Assembly: GCA_005879255.1 (NCBI GenBank)
Contig: VBKY01000183.1
Span: 29,326-93,325, forward strand
Length of the DNA stretch: 64,000 bases
Source: Deltaproteobacteria bacterium
GTDB lineage: Bacteria; Desulfobacterota_B; Binatia; UBA9968
Direction of reading: 5' to 3'
Below are positions 1 through 8,400 of the stretch, one piece after another; within the stretch, counting starts at the first letter, position 1, and each line of letters opens with the position of its first letter. The position numbers were made by a program, and so were the translations under genes. The notes beneath the pieces were generated by a model. It did no database searches. It was not told where the DNA came from and saw only the letters and a list, made by a program, of their open reading frames with translations.

Positions 1-357
1 CGTGCCGGCATGACCCGCACCAAAGACGTCGTATTCACTTTCGTCGCGGCTCAGGAACCCGCTCACGCCACCCAATTGGCGGATCGTCCCCAGCCGATCG
101 CGCCGTCCACTGATCAACTTGTGCGCATAAGCTTGGTGGCCGGTGTCCCAGACGATCCTGTCTTCCGGGGTATTGAAGACGTAATGAAGCGCCAATGTGA
201 GCTCCACCGCTCCCAGTGTCGAAGCGAAATGACCACCCACCTCGGATACCACCGAGATTACTTCTTCGCGCATTTCGACGGCGAGCTGATTCAACTCGTC
301 AATCGTGAAACCGCGAAGGTCTTTTGGAAACTGAATTCCGTCGAGTAATCGCGCCAT
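1..357 (-). CDS. dxs: 1-deoxy-D-xylulose-5-phosphate synthase, N-terminal part
   Basis: This is the first 119 codons of Dxs, cut by the window edge, read leftward from an ATG at 357. Dxs condenses pyruvate and glyceraldehyde 3-phosphate with thiamine diphosphate, the entry step of the MEP isoprenoid pathway. The N-terminus has the family pattern: an early DLR segment, then the [19 protein letters not shown] stretch and the [16 protein letters not shown] motif, followed by GGVSGF and an [10 protein letters not shown] segment before the edge. It begins one base after the stop of ispA, so the two are almost certainly cotranscribed, joining precursor synthesis to prenyl chain elongation. Identity is clear from the motifs; the catalytic C-terminal half cannot be assessed. 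Confidence 0.95.
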   Translation of the reverse strand, partial: MARLLDGIQFPKDLRGFTIDELNQLAVEMREEVISVVSEVGGHFASTLGAVELTLALHYVFNTPEDRIVWDTGHQAYAHKLISGRRDRLGTIRQLGGVSGFLSRDESEYDVFGAGHAGT

Positions 358-358
358 C

Positions 359-1315
359 TCAGCCGTTGATCTCCTCGCCTAGTGTTTTCCCATCGCCGTG
401 AATCGCTCGCGCGACGATATGCCGGGCAATCGCTTTGACAGCAATTGCTTGAGCACCGTAAGTCGCCAGCTCATCGAGACAGAGTTGAAGTAACTCCTTT
501 AGGGTTTCTTTGGCCTGCGGTATGCCAACGATCGACGGATAGGTCGCCTTTTTACGCTCATTGCGAGCGGACTCCGCTCCCTCGCCGCCCGCCGTTTGGC
601 CCAACGCGTCCAAAATATCGTCTGCGATCTGGAAAGCCAAGCCCAAACGTTCACCGTAACGGGTGATCCGGCCAAGGTCGGCGGGCTCCACCCCCGCTAC
701 CTGCGCGCCGGCTCGAATCGATGCGAGAATCAATGCGCCAGTCTTGCGAACGTGAATCCACTCAACCGTGGCGAGATCGACGTCTGGATCATTTTCCGCT
801 TCGAGATCCAACGCCTGCCCACCGACCAAACCGACGACGCCCACGGCATGAGACAATTCGTGAATGAGGCGCAAGACTAATTCCGGCGGCACCCTCCGCG
901 TGACATCGGGGCCCGAGATCAAATGAAACGCTTCGGTCAATAAGCCATCCCCGGCCAGCAAGGCCACGCCTTCGCCAAATACCTTGTGTGCGGTAGGCTT
1001 GCCCCGACGTAGATCGTCGTCATCCAATGCTGGAAGATCGTCATGAATCAGTGAATAGGCGTGAATCAACTCCACAGCACAAGCAAACGGCAGCAAAGAA
1101 CTTTGTGTCGCGCCAAATAGTTCTCCTGTGGCAAGCACGAGAATAGGCCGAATGCGCTTACCGCCGGGAAAGACCGCATAACGCATTGCCCGAAAAATCG
1201 TCTGCGATTCTCCGGAGTACTGTTGTAGATACTGCTCCAAAGCGCTATCGATGGCGGCCGATTGCCTCTGCAGATACGCGTTTAAATCGAACTTATTTAG
1301 CCGGTCTGAATTCAT
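359..1315 (-). CDS. ispA: Polyprenyl diphosphate synthase (farnesyl/geranylgeranyl type)
   Basis: This 318-residue short-chain trans-prenyltransferase condenses IPP with allylic diphosphates. Visible hallmarks are GGKRIRP near residue 51, the first aspartate-rich motif inside [18 protein letters not shown] near residue 91, the KTGAL segment in the middle and the second motif in FQIADDILD near residue 230. The first motif has the DDx4D spacing typical of bacterial FPP/GGPP synthases. Length is normal. It lies directly upstream of dxs in the same transcription direction, which is the common xseB-ispA-dxs arrangement, although here 215 bp separate it from xseB. Product chain length (C15 or C20) cannot be fixed from sequence alone. 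No strong ribosome binding site precedes the chosen ATG. Confidence 0.92.
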   Translation of the reverse strand: MNSDRLNKFDLNAYLQRQSAAIDSALEQYLQQYSGESQTIFRAMRYAVFPGGKRIRPILVLATGELFGATQSSLLPFACAVELIHAYSLIHDDLPALDDDDLRRGKPTAHKVFGEGVALLAGDGLLTEAFHLISGPDVTRRVPPELVLRLIHELSHAVGVVGLVGGQALDLEAENDPDVDLATVEWIHVRKTGALILASIRAGAQVAGVEPADLGRITRYGERLGLAFQIADDILDALGQTAGGEGAESARNERKKATYPSIVGIPQAKETLKELLQLCLDELATYGAQAIAVKAIARHIVARAIHGDGKTLGEEING

Positions 1316-1530
1316 CGAATTCGAAAAATGGCCAACGGAAAGTGAAACGGATCGCTCAATTTACCATTGAGGTGGCGGGCTCTTCAAATTGAATTTGCGA
1401 AACGCTTAATCTGGCGATCTGGACAATTTCTCCCAGCCATTTTTACGCGACGAAGGTTCGCTGCTCTGTTCGCAGAACCGGCGGTTGCTGGATTTCCTCA
1501 GGATGTTGCCTCTGGTTGAGTTAGCGAGCG

Positions 1531-1794
1531 TCAATCATCGTCGTTGTCTTCCGCGGGAAGATTTTCCAACACTTTCAATTGCAATTTGCCTTCTTTGTCT
1601 TTGACCAGGAATTCGATTCTTTTCTCGACTTCATTGAGTTTCTGGTAACAGAATTTGACCAACCCCACGCCTTTTTCGTACGCCGCCAGCGATTCCTCAA
1701 GCGAAAGCTCGCCAGATTCGATTTGCTCGACGACTTGTTCGATTTCTTCCATCGCCGATTCGAAGTTTTTGTTTGAAACGTCCTTACGGGCCAT
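1531..1794 (-). CDS. xseB: Exodeoxyribonuclease VII small subunit
   Basis: This 87-residue acidic helical protein is the small subunit of exonuclease VII, which degrades single-stranded DNA to oligonucleotides. The family signature FESAMEEIEQVVEQIESGEL followed by SLEESLAAYEKG is present, and the protein ends in a short acidic tail. The frame is open upstream to 1962, but homology starts at MARKDV, so the ATG at 1794 is taken. That start overlaps the end of the upstream M23 peptidase gene by 11 bp, indicating translational coupling. The large subunit (xseA) is two genes upstream, with the peptidase inserted between them. Confidence 0.93.
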   Translation of the reverse strand: MARKDVSNKNFESAMEEIEQVVEQIESGELSLEESLAAYEKGVGLVKFCYQKLNEVEKRIEFLVKDKEGKLQLKVLENLPAEDNDDD

Positions 1795-2716
1795 GCACCT
1801 TCTCCATTTTTGACAGTGTGTCTGTGTACCGTGTCGGCTCCCAAACACGGGAAATCTTCTTGAGCAACTCAAGGGGATCGATCCTCGCGTTGAGGAGCCG
1901 TGCGCCCCAATGAAGGTGCGGCCCCGTGACTCGGCCGGTGGCCCCCGACAAAGCGACGACATCGTCTTTTTTCACCATCGCGCCTTCCTCAACCTTGAAC
2001 TCAGACAAATGAAAATACATCGTAAATAACCCGCCGCCGTGATCCAAAACGACGCTGCCACCGGCAAAGAAAAAATTTCCAACCAGTACGGCGCGGCCGT
2101 GATTGCTCGCCACCACTTCCGTTCCTATCGGCGCCGAGAGGTCAGTTCCGGTATGAGGAGCGCGCCGTGTGCCGTTGACGATTCGGCGAAATCCGAAAGA
2201 AGATGCCGAAGCCTCGTGAGGCACCGGTCGAACGAACGGCCCGTCCCACATCCTATCAGAGTTAGGCGCGGCAAAAACGCGCGTAAATGCCGCCTGCTCG
2301 CGGCGAATCTCCTCGATTGTTTCCGGACTCATACGATCGAAGTTCGGCGGCACAGTGAAAGATTCTCTGCCAAAAGCTTTAGCTTTGATTTTGAAAGGTA
2401 TTTCGCGGTAGTGCTCATTGCCACTGGAGTCGGTCGCCTTGAGGAAAATTTTTGACGAGCCAGGCTTTGCCTCGACATCCGCGCCGACAATGGTAGTAAG
2501 CATCCCCGGGCCGCTGGGATAGAACCCGATCTTCTCGTTGCCGATTTGTCCTTCCACCGCGGCGAGATCGTTACCCTTTAGTTTGACCTCAACCAGTTCG
2601 CCCTGGTGAACTTCCACCGCCTTAGGCCAAACTATCCTGCCTAAGTCCGCGGCGCGCGCAACCTCGCCGCACAGATGTAGCGCTGCGAAGATCGCCAGCG
2701 CGTGTAACCACCTCAT
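1784..2716 (-). CDS. M23 family metallopeptidase, exported
   Basis: The 310-residue protein has an N-terminal signal peptide (MRWLHALAIFAALHL, probable cleavage after ARA), an all-beta N-domain with a basic Ig-like look, and a C-terminal LytM/M23 peptidase domain. The zinc-site residues are intact: HTGTD (HxxxD), YFHLS and HLHW (HxH), so it should be an active peptidoglycan endopeptidase, unlike the EnvC homologue at 5491-6660. The frame is open further upstream, but the ATG at 2716 gives the signal peptide and lies one base after the xseA stop. It sits between xseA and xseB and overlaps xseB by 11 bp. The biological reason for the linkage to exonuclease VII is unknown. Confidence 0.88.
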   Translation of the reverse strand: MRWLHALAIFAALHLCGEVARAADLGRIVWPKAVEVHQGELVEVKLKGNDLAAVEGQIGNEKIGFYPSGPGMLTTIVGADVEAKPGSSKIFLKATDSSGNEHYREIPFKIKAKAFGRESFTVPPNFDRMSPETIEEIRREQAAFTRVFAAPNSDRMWDGPFVRPVPHEASASSFGFRRIVNGTRRAPHTGTDLSAPIGTEVVASNHGRAVLVGNFFFAGGSVVLDHGGGLFTMYFHLSEFKVEEGAMVKKDDVVALSGATGRVTGPHLHWGARLLNARIDPLELLKKISRVWEPTRYTDTLSKMEKVHGP

Positions 2717-2717
2717 C

Positions 2718-3956
2718 TCACTCCTTCTGTTCGACACGACAAACCGATTTCCCGACCGCGAAGGTAATACGCACCCGATCGCCGATTGCCAGCGCTTCGG
2801 CATCTTTCACAATGCATTCATCGGGTAGCTTGTGCGTGATGCTGTAACCCCTATCGAGTACGGCGAGTGGACTGAGAGCACCGAGCTTTTCAGCTCGTTG
2901 AGCCAACTGATCTTTGAATTGGCGCAACCTATTCTGGAACCGGCGCAGAAGATCTACGGACAAATCGTCCAAGCGCTGCTGATTGTCTCTGAGCCTTCGT
3001 CCCGGATCGGCCAGTCTTTTCGCCAAGCTACTGCAAGACTCCCGTGAAACGTCCAACTTGAGCGCCATGTTTCTCAGCAACTGATCGTCCAGCACGCGCA
3101 CCTGCTCGAGCAAGTCGACTTTGCGCGGCACGACCATCTCCGCCGCCGCAGTCGGCGTCGGCGCGCGATGATCCGCGACAAAATCGGCGATCGTAAAATC
3201 GATCTCGTGCCCGACGGCGGAAATCACGGGAACATTGGAAGCGAAGATGGCTCGGGCAACCACTTCTTCATTGAAAGACCAGAGATCCTCGATTGATCCG
3301 CCGCCGCGTCCGATGATCATAACATCAACGGCACCGAAACGGTTCAAGTCTGCGATGGCGCCGGCAATTTCCCGTGCGGCGCCGTCTCCTTGGACCTTGA
3401 TGGGACGAATGACGATTCTCCGGTCAGGATAACGGTCGCCAAGAATGCGCAACATATCGTGTAGGGCGGCGCCTCCGTCGGAGGTTGCTATACCGATTGC
3501 GTTTGGCAGAAGAGGTAAAGGTTTTTTTCTTTCCGGCGCGAATAGGCCTTCGGCTGCGAGCTTGGCTTTGAGCTGTTCGAAGCCGAGATAAAGCGCCCCC
3601 TTGCCTTGCGGTTCCATATCTTCGACATAAAGCTGCAAGTCTCCCCGCACCGAATACAGACTCACGCGGCCGAAGCACAAGATCGCCATGCCGTTTTCGG
3701 GCGTGAAGCGAATTCCTGCACCTTGGCGGCGAAACATCACCGCCGCGATCTGGCTCTTGTCGTCTTTGAGAGTGAAATAAAAATGACCCGATGGCGGCAC
3801 GCGAAAATTAGAGATCTCGCCTTGAACCCACAAAGCACCCAGCTGGGAGTCCAACGTTCCCCTGATTTGCTCGTTGAGTTCGCTAACGGTGAGAAATTTG
3901 CGCGTCGCAGCAGTGAACAAAGGCAGATCGCACTCTTGCTTAGCGGGTCTTATCAT
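2718..3956 (-). CDS. xseA: Exodeoxyribonuclease VII large subunit
   Basis: This protein of about 412 residues is the catalytic subunit of exonuclease VII. It opens with an OB-fold domain (LTVSELNEQIRGTLD, then VQGEISNFR and SGHFYFTLKD), followed by the catalytic core with GRGGGSIEDLWSFNEE, SAVGHEIDFTIADFVAD and RAPTPTAAAE, and then a long coiled-coil region. It ends with the usual RGYSI segment. The frame also offers a TTG four codons upstream (3968); the ATG at 3956 is preferred, although neither has a convincing ribosome binding site. It partners with XseB encoded two genes downstream. It follows a strong terminator after ctp, so it probably has its own promoter. Confidence 0.93.
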   Translation of the reverse strand: MIRPAKQECDLPLFTAATRKFLTVSELNEQIRGTLDSQLGALWVQGEISNFRVPPSGHFYFTLKDDKSQIAAVMFRRQGAGIRFTPENGMAILCFGRVSLYSVRGDLQLYVEDMEPQGKGALYLGFEQLKAKLAAEGLFAPERKKPLPLLPNAIGIATSDGGAALHDMLRILGDRYPDRRIVIRPIKVQGDGAAREIAGAIADLNRFGAVDVMIIGRGGGSIEDLWSFNEEVVARAIFASNVPVISAVGHEIDFTIADFVADHRAPTPTAAAEMVVPRKVDLLEQVRVLDDQLLRNMALKLDVSRESCSSLAKRLADPGRRLRDNQQRLDDLSVDLLRRFQNRLRQFKDQLAQRAEKLGALSPLAVLDRGYSITHKLPDECIVKDAEALAIGDRVRITFAVGKSVCRVEQKE

Positions 3957-3976
3957 TCCGCGGTCCAATCTAGCAC

Positions 3977-4007
3977 AAAAAAATTAGCCCTCCGAGGGGA
4001 GGGCTAA
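3977..4007 (-). terminator. Rho-independent terminator after the ctp gene
   Basis: Reading the minus strand, a perfect 10-bp inverted repeat TTAGCCCTCC / GGAGGGCTAA encloses a 4-base loop and is followed by seven consecutive T residues. It lies 44 bp past the ctp stop codon and just before xseA, so it ends the ftsE-ftsX-envC-ctp transcript. Confidence 0.92.
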
Positions 4008-4050
4008 TCGACCTTGAACCAGGCGCACTTGGAATCTGGTCAGTAAAACG

Positions 4051-5421
4051 TTATGCCGCCTTCTTCTGCACGATCTGTTTGAAGACATCCCAGCTCTTGA
4101 GCAGATCAAGCGCCCGCTTGAGTTGTACGTCATTATCGATGGTCTCATCACCTGTCGGTGCAGACGGTGGGATAATCTCCTTTTCTTTATCCTTATCTTT
4201 ATCCCCGGACTCCGACTGAGGATTGGGGGTTTTCTGTGGATTGACCAAATGACCCGGCAGATTTTCCTCGCGCAGCCCCGGCCGTCGACGCTCCTCGACC
4301 TTGCCGTCCTGCGCCGGGGCGATTTCAACGAGGATATCCGGAACAATGCCGGTCGCCTGAATCGAGCGTCCCTTCGGCGTGAAATAACGCGCCGTGGTCA
4401 AGCGCAAAGCCGAGTTATCGTCCAGCGGCAAAATGGTTTGCACTGAGCCTTTACCGAAAGTTTTTGTGCCCAACACCACTGCTCGCTTATGGTCCTGCAA
4501 GGCACCGGCGACGATCTCCGAGGCGCTCGCACTTCCGCCGTTTACTAAAACGACCATTGGAAAATCGGTCCAGGTACCGTCTTTCTGCGCGAAGTATCTT
4601 TGTTTCTGCGACTCGATCCGTCCTTCGGTGTAAACGATCAGTCCCGAGTCTAAAAACATATCCGAGATGCGCACCGCTTGGGTTAACAGTCCACCCGGGT
4701 TGTTGCGTAGGTCGAGTACGAGGCCTTTGATGCCGCCTTTTTCCGCTGCCATTTTTTCCAGCATTTTTTGCAGGTCACGATCGCTACGCTCCTGAAACTG
4801 CGCCAGACGGACGTAGCCATAACCCGGCTCCAGGCTGCGGCTGCGCACGCTTTGTACGCGTATAACGTCTCGCACCAACGTGAATTCCAAAAGGTCGGCG
4901 ACAGCTTCGCGTTTGATGGTGAGATTGATCTTAGTCCCCTTGGCGCCGCGCATCTTCTTGACGGCGTCCACCAGTGACATATCTTTGGTGAACTCTTCTT
5001 CGATTTTGAAGATTTGATCCCCAGGCTTAATGCCGGCCTTGGCTGCGGGCGTGTCTTCGATTGGTGAGACCACTGTCAAAATTCCGCTTTTGACCGTGAT
5101 TTCTATTCCCAACCCGCCGAAACGGCCCTGCGTGTCACTTTGCAATTCCTTATACAGCTCGGGCGTCAGATAGGCGCTGTGCGGATCCAAGGAGTTGAGC
5201 ATGCCGTTGATCGCGCCGTTGACCAGATTTTTCGTCTCGACGTCTTCGACGTAGTTCTTTCTGACTATGGAGAGGATATTGCTGAATGCTTCCAGACTCT
5301 CGTAATCTTGCCGCCCGACGGCGGCAACATTGGGGACCCAATGGGCTGATAGAATAAATCCCAAGAACATGCCGATGATCAAGAGCAACAAAGGTGTTCC
5401 GTGTTTATGAACGATTCGCAT
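4051..5421 (-). CDS. C-terminal processing peptidase (S41, PDZ)
   Basis: This 456-residue S41 serine protease (Ctp/Prc type) cleaves protein C-termini in the periplasm. It has an N-terminal signal anchor (residues ~8-30), a central PDZ domain containing GLGIEITVKSGILTVVSPIE, and the protease domain with the nucleophile segment GGSASASEIVAGAL and the general-base lysine in KTFGKGSVQT. The C-terminal tail is charged and low in complexity. The ATG at 5421 is chosen over one 10 codons upstream because AGGAG lies 7 bases before it. It is the last gene after ftsE, ftsX and envC, a neighbourhood common in proteobacteria, where Ctp proteases often act on cell-wall hydrolases and their regulators. Confidence 0.93.
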   Translation of the reverse strand: MRIVHKHGTPLLLLIIGMFLGFILSAHWVPNVAAVGRQDYESLEAFSNILSIVRKNYVEDVETKNLVNGAINGMLNSLDPHSAYLTPELYKELQSDTQGRFGGLGIEITVKSGILTVVSPIEDTPAAKAGIKPGDQIFKIEEEFTKDMSLVDAVKKMRGAKGTKINLTIKREAVADLLEFTLVRDVIRVQSVRSRSLEPGYGYVRLAQFQERSDRDLQKMLEKMAAEKGGIKGLVLDLRNNPGGLLTQAVRISDMFLDSGLIVYTEGRIESQKQRYFAQKDGTWTDFPMVVLVNGGSASASEIVAGALQDHKRAVVLGTKTFGKGSVQTILPLDDNSALRLTTARYFTPKGRSIQATGIVPDILVEIAPAQDGKVEERRRPGLREENLPGHLVNPQKTPNPQSESGDKDKDKEKEIIPPSAPTGDETIDNDVQLKRALDLLKSWDVFKQIVQKKAA

Positions 5422-5490
5422 CGCGTGTCTCCTAAAAAAATTTCTTAACAACCAGGCGGTAATTTTATCCCAACATAATTAAAATAGCTA

Positions 5491-6660
5491 TCACTTCCTA
5501 AACCAGGGAACCGGGTCCAATGAACGACCATCTTTGCGCAGTTCAAAATATAGCTTTGACCCTGCCAAGGTAACACCGTCACCCACCCTGCCAAGGACTT
5601 CTCCACGCCTTATTTCCTCGCCATTTTTCTTAAATATTTCAGAAAGATACCCGTAGATTGTAAAGTATCGCTCGCCGTGATCGATAATCACCATGCGGCC
5701 GTAGCCGGAAAATCGATCCGCGTAAACGATTCGGCCGTTTCCGACCGCCTTAATTTCTTCACCCATCGGCGCGTCAATGTCAATGCCATTGCGAATAATT
5801 TCGGCGGCAAATTCCGGATGCTTGAACTTGCCAAACGGGGCGATCACTGCTCCTTTTACCGGCCACTCCAATCGGCCACGCATCGTCTCGAGTCCAAATC
5901 CGCTCAAAGGAGCCGCAGGTGTTTCTCTCGGCTTGACCACGGCACGCCGCGAAATCTCCTCGAGCATTTTTTCCAGCCGTTGCGCCGCCGCCTCCATCTC
6001 CTTTAGGGCACGCAACCGAGTTTCTTTATCGCGGCGCAAGCTCACCAAGAGAAGCCGCTTTTTTTCTGCTTCGCGGCGGATCGCTTCCTTGACGACGCCG
6101 AGGGCCTGTTTTTGGTCATCCAATTCTGCCTTTTTATGACGCAACTCCTGGCGCAAAACTTCTTGGCGGCGCCTTTCCTCATCGAGCTTCGTCAGCAGCT
6201 CTCGATCAAATGCCATCGCAGCTTCAAGGTAACGGCGGCGTTGCAAAAAACTCCCCAAGGAAACATCGCCATTAAGAATCACTAGCGGGCTGCCGCCCTT
6301 TTGCCAGCGATAAAGCGCCCCCGCGCGCATTTGAAAAATTTCCAGCCGGGACGCGATGGAGGTATTGAGCCGCTCCGCTTCGTCTCGTTTTAATGCCAAT
6401 TCGCTCGGAATGGATGACAACTTGACGTTGGCAAGTTTCAGTTCCTTGGTTCTTTTGTCGAGCTCGCTCTCGATTTGGCCCAAAGACTGCCGCACCGAAC
6501 CTTCTTTTGTTTGAAGCTGCGACAGGCCTTTTTTCTCGTCGGCAATCTTCTTTTTGATTCCCTCGAGATCGCGGTCCACCGCCGCCGCGCCCATAAGCGA
6601 GAGCGCCGCCAAAAAAATTGTCCAGGGCAAAGCTAACGCTCGCCGCGCGAAGAATTCCAC
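5491..6660 (-). CDS. envC: EnvC-like murein hydrolase activator (catalytically degenerate M23)
   Basis: The 389-residue protein has a signal peptide, a long coiled coil (about residues 28-240) and a C-terminal LytM domain, the architecture of EnvC. The M23 zinc ligands are replaced: HxGxD is NGIDID, the YxHL site is YGYL, and HxH has become LYF. It therefore should not cut peptidoglycan itself, matching EnvC, which activates amidases and is recruited by FtsEX. The start (GTG at 6660) overlaps the end of ftsX by 28 bp, so translation is coupled to its likely membrane partner. No dedicated amidase gene is visible nearby. Confidence is high for family, moderate for the exact symbol. Confidence 0.87.
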   Translation of the reverse strand: MEFFARRALALPWTIFLAALSLMGAAAVDRDLEGIKKKIADEKKGLSQLQTKEGSVRQSLGQIESELDKRTKELKLANVKLSSIPSELALKRDEAERLNTSIASRLEIFQMRAGALYRWQKGGSPLVILNGDVSLGSFLQRRRYLEAAMAFDRELLTKLDEERRRQEVLRQELRHKKAELDDQKQALGVVKEAIRREAEKKRLLLVSLRRDKETRLRALKEMEAAAQRLEKMLEEISRRAVVKPRETPAAPLSGFGLETMRGRLEWPVKGAVIAPFGKFKHPEFAAEIIRNGIDIDAPMGEEIKAVGNGRIVYADRFSGYGRMVIIDHGERYFTIYGYLSEIFKKNGEEIRRGEVLGRVGDGVTLAGSKLYFELRKDGRSLDPVPWFRK

Positions 6661-7574
6661 GTCTTCAGAAACCTCCGGAGCGAAACCACACTGGCCATCG
6701 CGCCCAACAGCCAGCCAATGACGAGCAGCAGCACGATATTTTGCAAATCCAAAAACTGGATTTGGCCGAGCGGCGCCAAGAAACCAGCCAATGACATCGT
6801 CTCATTTTTCAACGACAGATAGCCTACCCAAAGCAAGGTTAAGGCAATCGTTCCGCCCACCACGCCCTGAATCATTCCTTCGAGCACAAAGGGCGCTTGG
6901 ATCAATTCCTCCGAGGCACCCACGAGCTGCATGATCTCGACTTCGGCCTGTCGCGCAAGCATCGCGAGTTTGACCGTGCTGCCGACGATGAAGAAAGTTG
7001 CCAGAAACAGTACGCCTCCAAAAATCCACTTGGCCCATTCAACAGCCAGCACGATTAGCTCCAAGCGTTCAACCCATTCTTGCGGGTAGTCGACGATGGT
7101 AATCGCCTTTTCCTGTTTTAACCGTTGGGCAAGTTGCTCTACGACGGTGCCATCGGAGCGGGCCGGTTTGAGGGAAATTTCGAGCGATGCCGGCAATACG
7201 TCGCGCGGCAATCCTTCCAGCAAGCCGGACTGCGCGCCCAACGCGCTCTGAAAATCACGCCACGCCTGCTCTTGGCTAATATGCCGAACGTGCTCGACCT
7301 CGGGCAGGGTTTGGACGCGCTTGAGGAGAGCCTGTAGAGCAGCCGGTTCGAGATTCTTAGCCAAATAAGCTGTGAGCTGAATTTGTTGGCCCCAGTCCCT
7401 GAGCAGATGTGTCAAATTGATTTCGACAAGCATAAAAGCGCCAAATACGAAAAGCGTCATGGCGACGGTACCGCAAGTGAGCACGTGCGTCCAAAATTGT
7501 TGCCACAGATTGTGACGCACCCGGCGGAGCACAAAACCGGCCAGCGCTATCCTCACTTGCCGTTCTCCTGCCAA
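6633..7574 (-). CDS. ftsX: Cell division protein FtsX (permease-like)
   Basis: This 313-residue integral membrane protein has one N-terminal transmembrane helix (about residues 28-52), a periplasmic loop with the FtsX extracellular pattern (LTAYLAKNLEPAALQALLKR, then SQEQAWRDF) and three C-terminal helices forming the FtsX/MacB-type permease domain. With FtsE it forms the ABC-like complex at the septum that couples ATP hydrolysis to peptidoglycan hydrolase activation through EnvC. The gene overlaps ftsE upstream by 22 bp and envC downstream by 28 bp, a fully translationally coupled three-gene unit. Confidence 0.94.
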   Translation of the reverse strand: MAGERQVRIALAGFVLRRVRHNLWQQFWTHVLTCGTVAMTLFVFGAFMLVEINLTHLLRDWGQQIQLTAYLAKNLEPAALQALLKRVQTLPEVEHVRHISQEQAWRDFQSALGAQSGLLEGLPRDVLPASLEISLKPARSDGTVVEQLAQRLKQEKAITIVDYPQEWVERLELIVLAVEWAKWIFGGVLFLATFFIVGSTVKLAMLARQAEVEIMQLVGASEELIQAPFVLEGMIQGVVGGTIALTLLWVGYLSLKNETMSLAGFLAPLGQIQFLDLQNIVLLLVIGWLLGAMASVVSLRRFLKTWNSSRGER

Positions 7575-8242
7575 GACGCCAGCATCAAGTCGTCCGCCAG
7601 GGCGCCGCGTTGCAACAATATAACTCGCGTGCCGTAACGATTGATCAAGTTGAGATCGTGGGTCGCGACGACAATCGTGGCGCCCTTATCGCGAATTTTG
7701 AATAACAATCGCATGGTCTCTTCGGCGACCTCGGCATCGAGGTTGCCCGTGGGCTCGTCGGCTAACACGAGCATCGGCTCGTTAACCAGAGCTCGGGCGA
7801 TCGCGACCCGTTGTTGTTCACCGCCGGACAGACTCAAGGGTTTGCTGTCGTAGCGCTCCTGTAAACCAAGTTCTCGCAGTAGCTGGTAAGCTTTAGCCCG
7901 GCTCACTTTTTTTGAAATGCCGATGACCTCGGCGGCTAGCGCCACGTTGTCCAATACAGTCAAATCCGGCAGAAGTTTGAACTCTTGGAAGATCAAGCCG
8001 ATCTTACGTCTGAGCTGAGCTACCTGACGGTTGGGCAAACGGGTCACATTCTTGCCATCGATTAAGATCTGCCCCTCGCTGGGTTCCTCTTGACGAAACA
8101 AAAGCTTGAGCAAAGTTGATTTGCCAGCGCCGCTCGGACCTCCAAGAAAGACAAACTCGCCCCTTTTAACTTCTAAGTTAATGTCTGTGAGCGCCCGATA
8201 GTTTGGCAGATAGGTTTTCGAAACGTGAAAAAGCTGGATCAT
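7553..8242 (-). CDS. ftsE: Cell division ATP-binding protein FtsE
   Basis: A 229-residue ABC ATPase of the FtsE type. Walker A is GGPSGAGKSTLL, the Q-loop lies in IFQEFKLLPDLTVLDNVAL, the signature is LSGGEQQRVAIARAL, Walker B is MLVLADEPTGNLD and the H-loop is VATHD. It energises FtsX at the divisome. It is the first gene of the ftsE-ftsX-envC-ctp unit and is divergent from the radical SAM gene at 8401, so the 160-bp intergenic region should hold promoters for both directions. Confidence 0.95.
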   Translation of the reverse strand: MIQLFHVSKTYLPNYRALTDINLEVKRGEFVFLGGPSGAGKSTLLKLLFRQEEPSEGQILIDGKNVTRLPNRQVAQLRRKIGLIFQEFKLLPDLTVLDNVALAAEVIGISKKVSRAKAYQLLRELGLQERYDSKPLSLSGGEQQRVAIARALVNEPMLVLADEPTGNLDAEVAEETMRLLFKIRDKGATIVVATHDLNLINRYGTRVILLQRGALADDLMLASWQENGK

Positions 8243-8293
8243 GAAAACTGGGCAAATCCGCAGCTAGAATCCGATCTTTTGTGAGAAATTAGA

Positions 8294-8322
8294 TTGACAT
8301 GCACGGGAGCGGTTGTTAGAGT
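8294..8322 (+). promoter_or_regulatory. Sigma-70-like promoter for the radical SAM gene
   Basis: A perfect -35 TTGACA (8294-8299) and a -10 TAGAGT (8317-8322) are separated by 17 bp, in the ftsE / radical SAM intergenic region and pointing toward the radical SAM gene. The predicted start site is near 8329, leaving a leader of roughly 70 bases to the ATG at 8401. Confidence 0.6.
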
Positions 8323-8400
8323 TGCCAAAACCCCGAATTTGCTCATTTATCTATAAAAGATGCGGTGGCGACTTACAAGCACTCGGGAGGGACGGGACCG

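Noticed and set aside
10..348. Open frame of 112 codons on the plus strand at the window start
   Set aside because: It is antisense to the dxs N-terminus, which shows clear family motifs on the minus strand.
1316..1530. 215-bp gap between ispA and xseB as a site for a small RNA or gene
   Set aside because: No open frame with a ribosome site, no stable hairpin with T-run and no RNA signature were seen.
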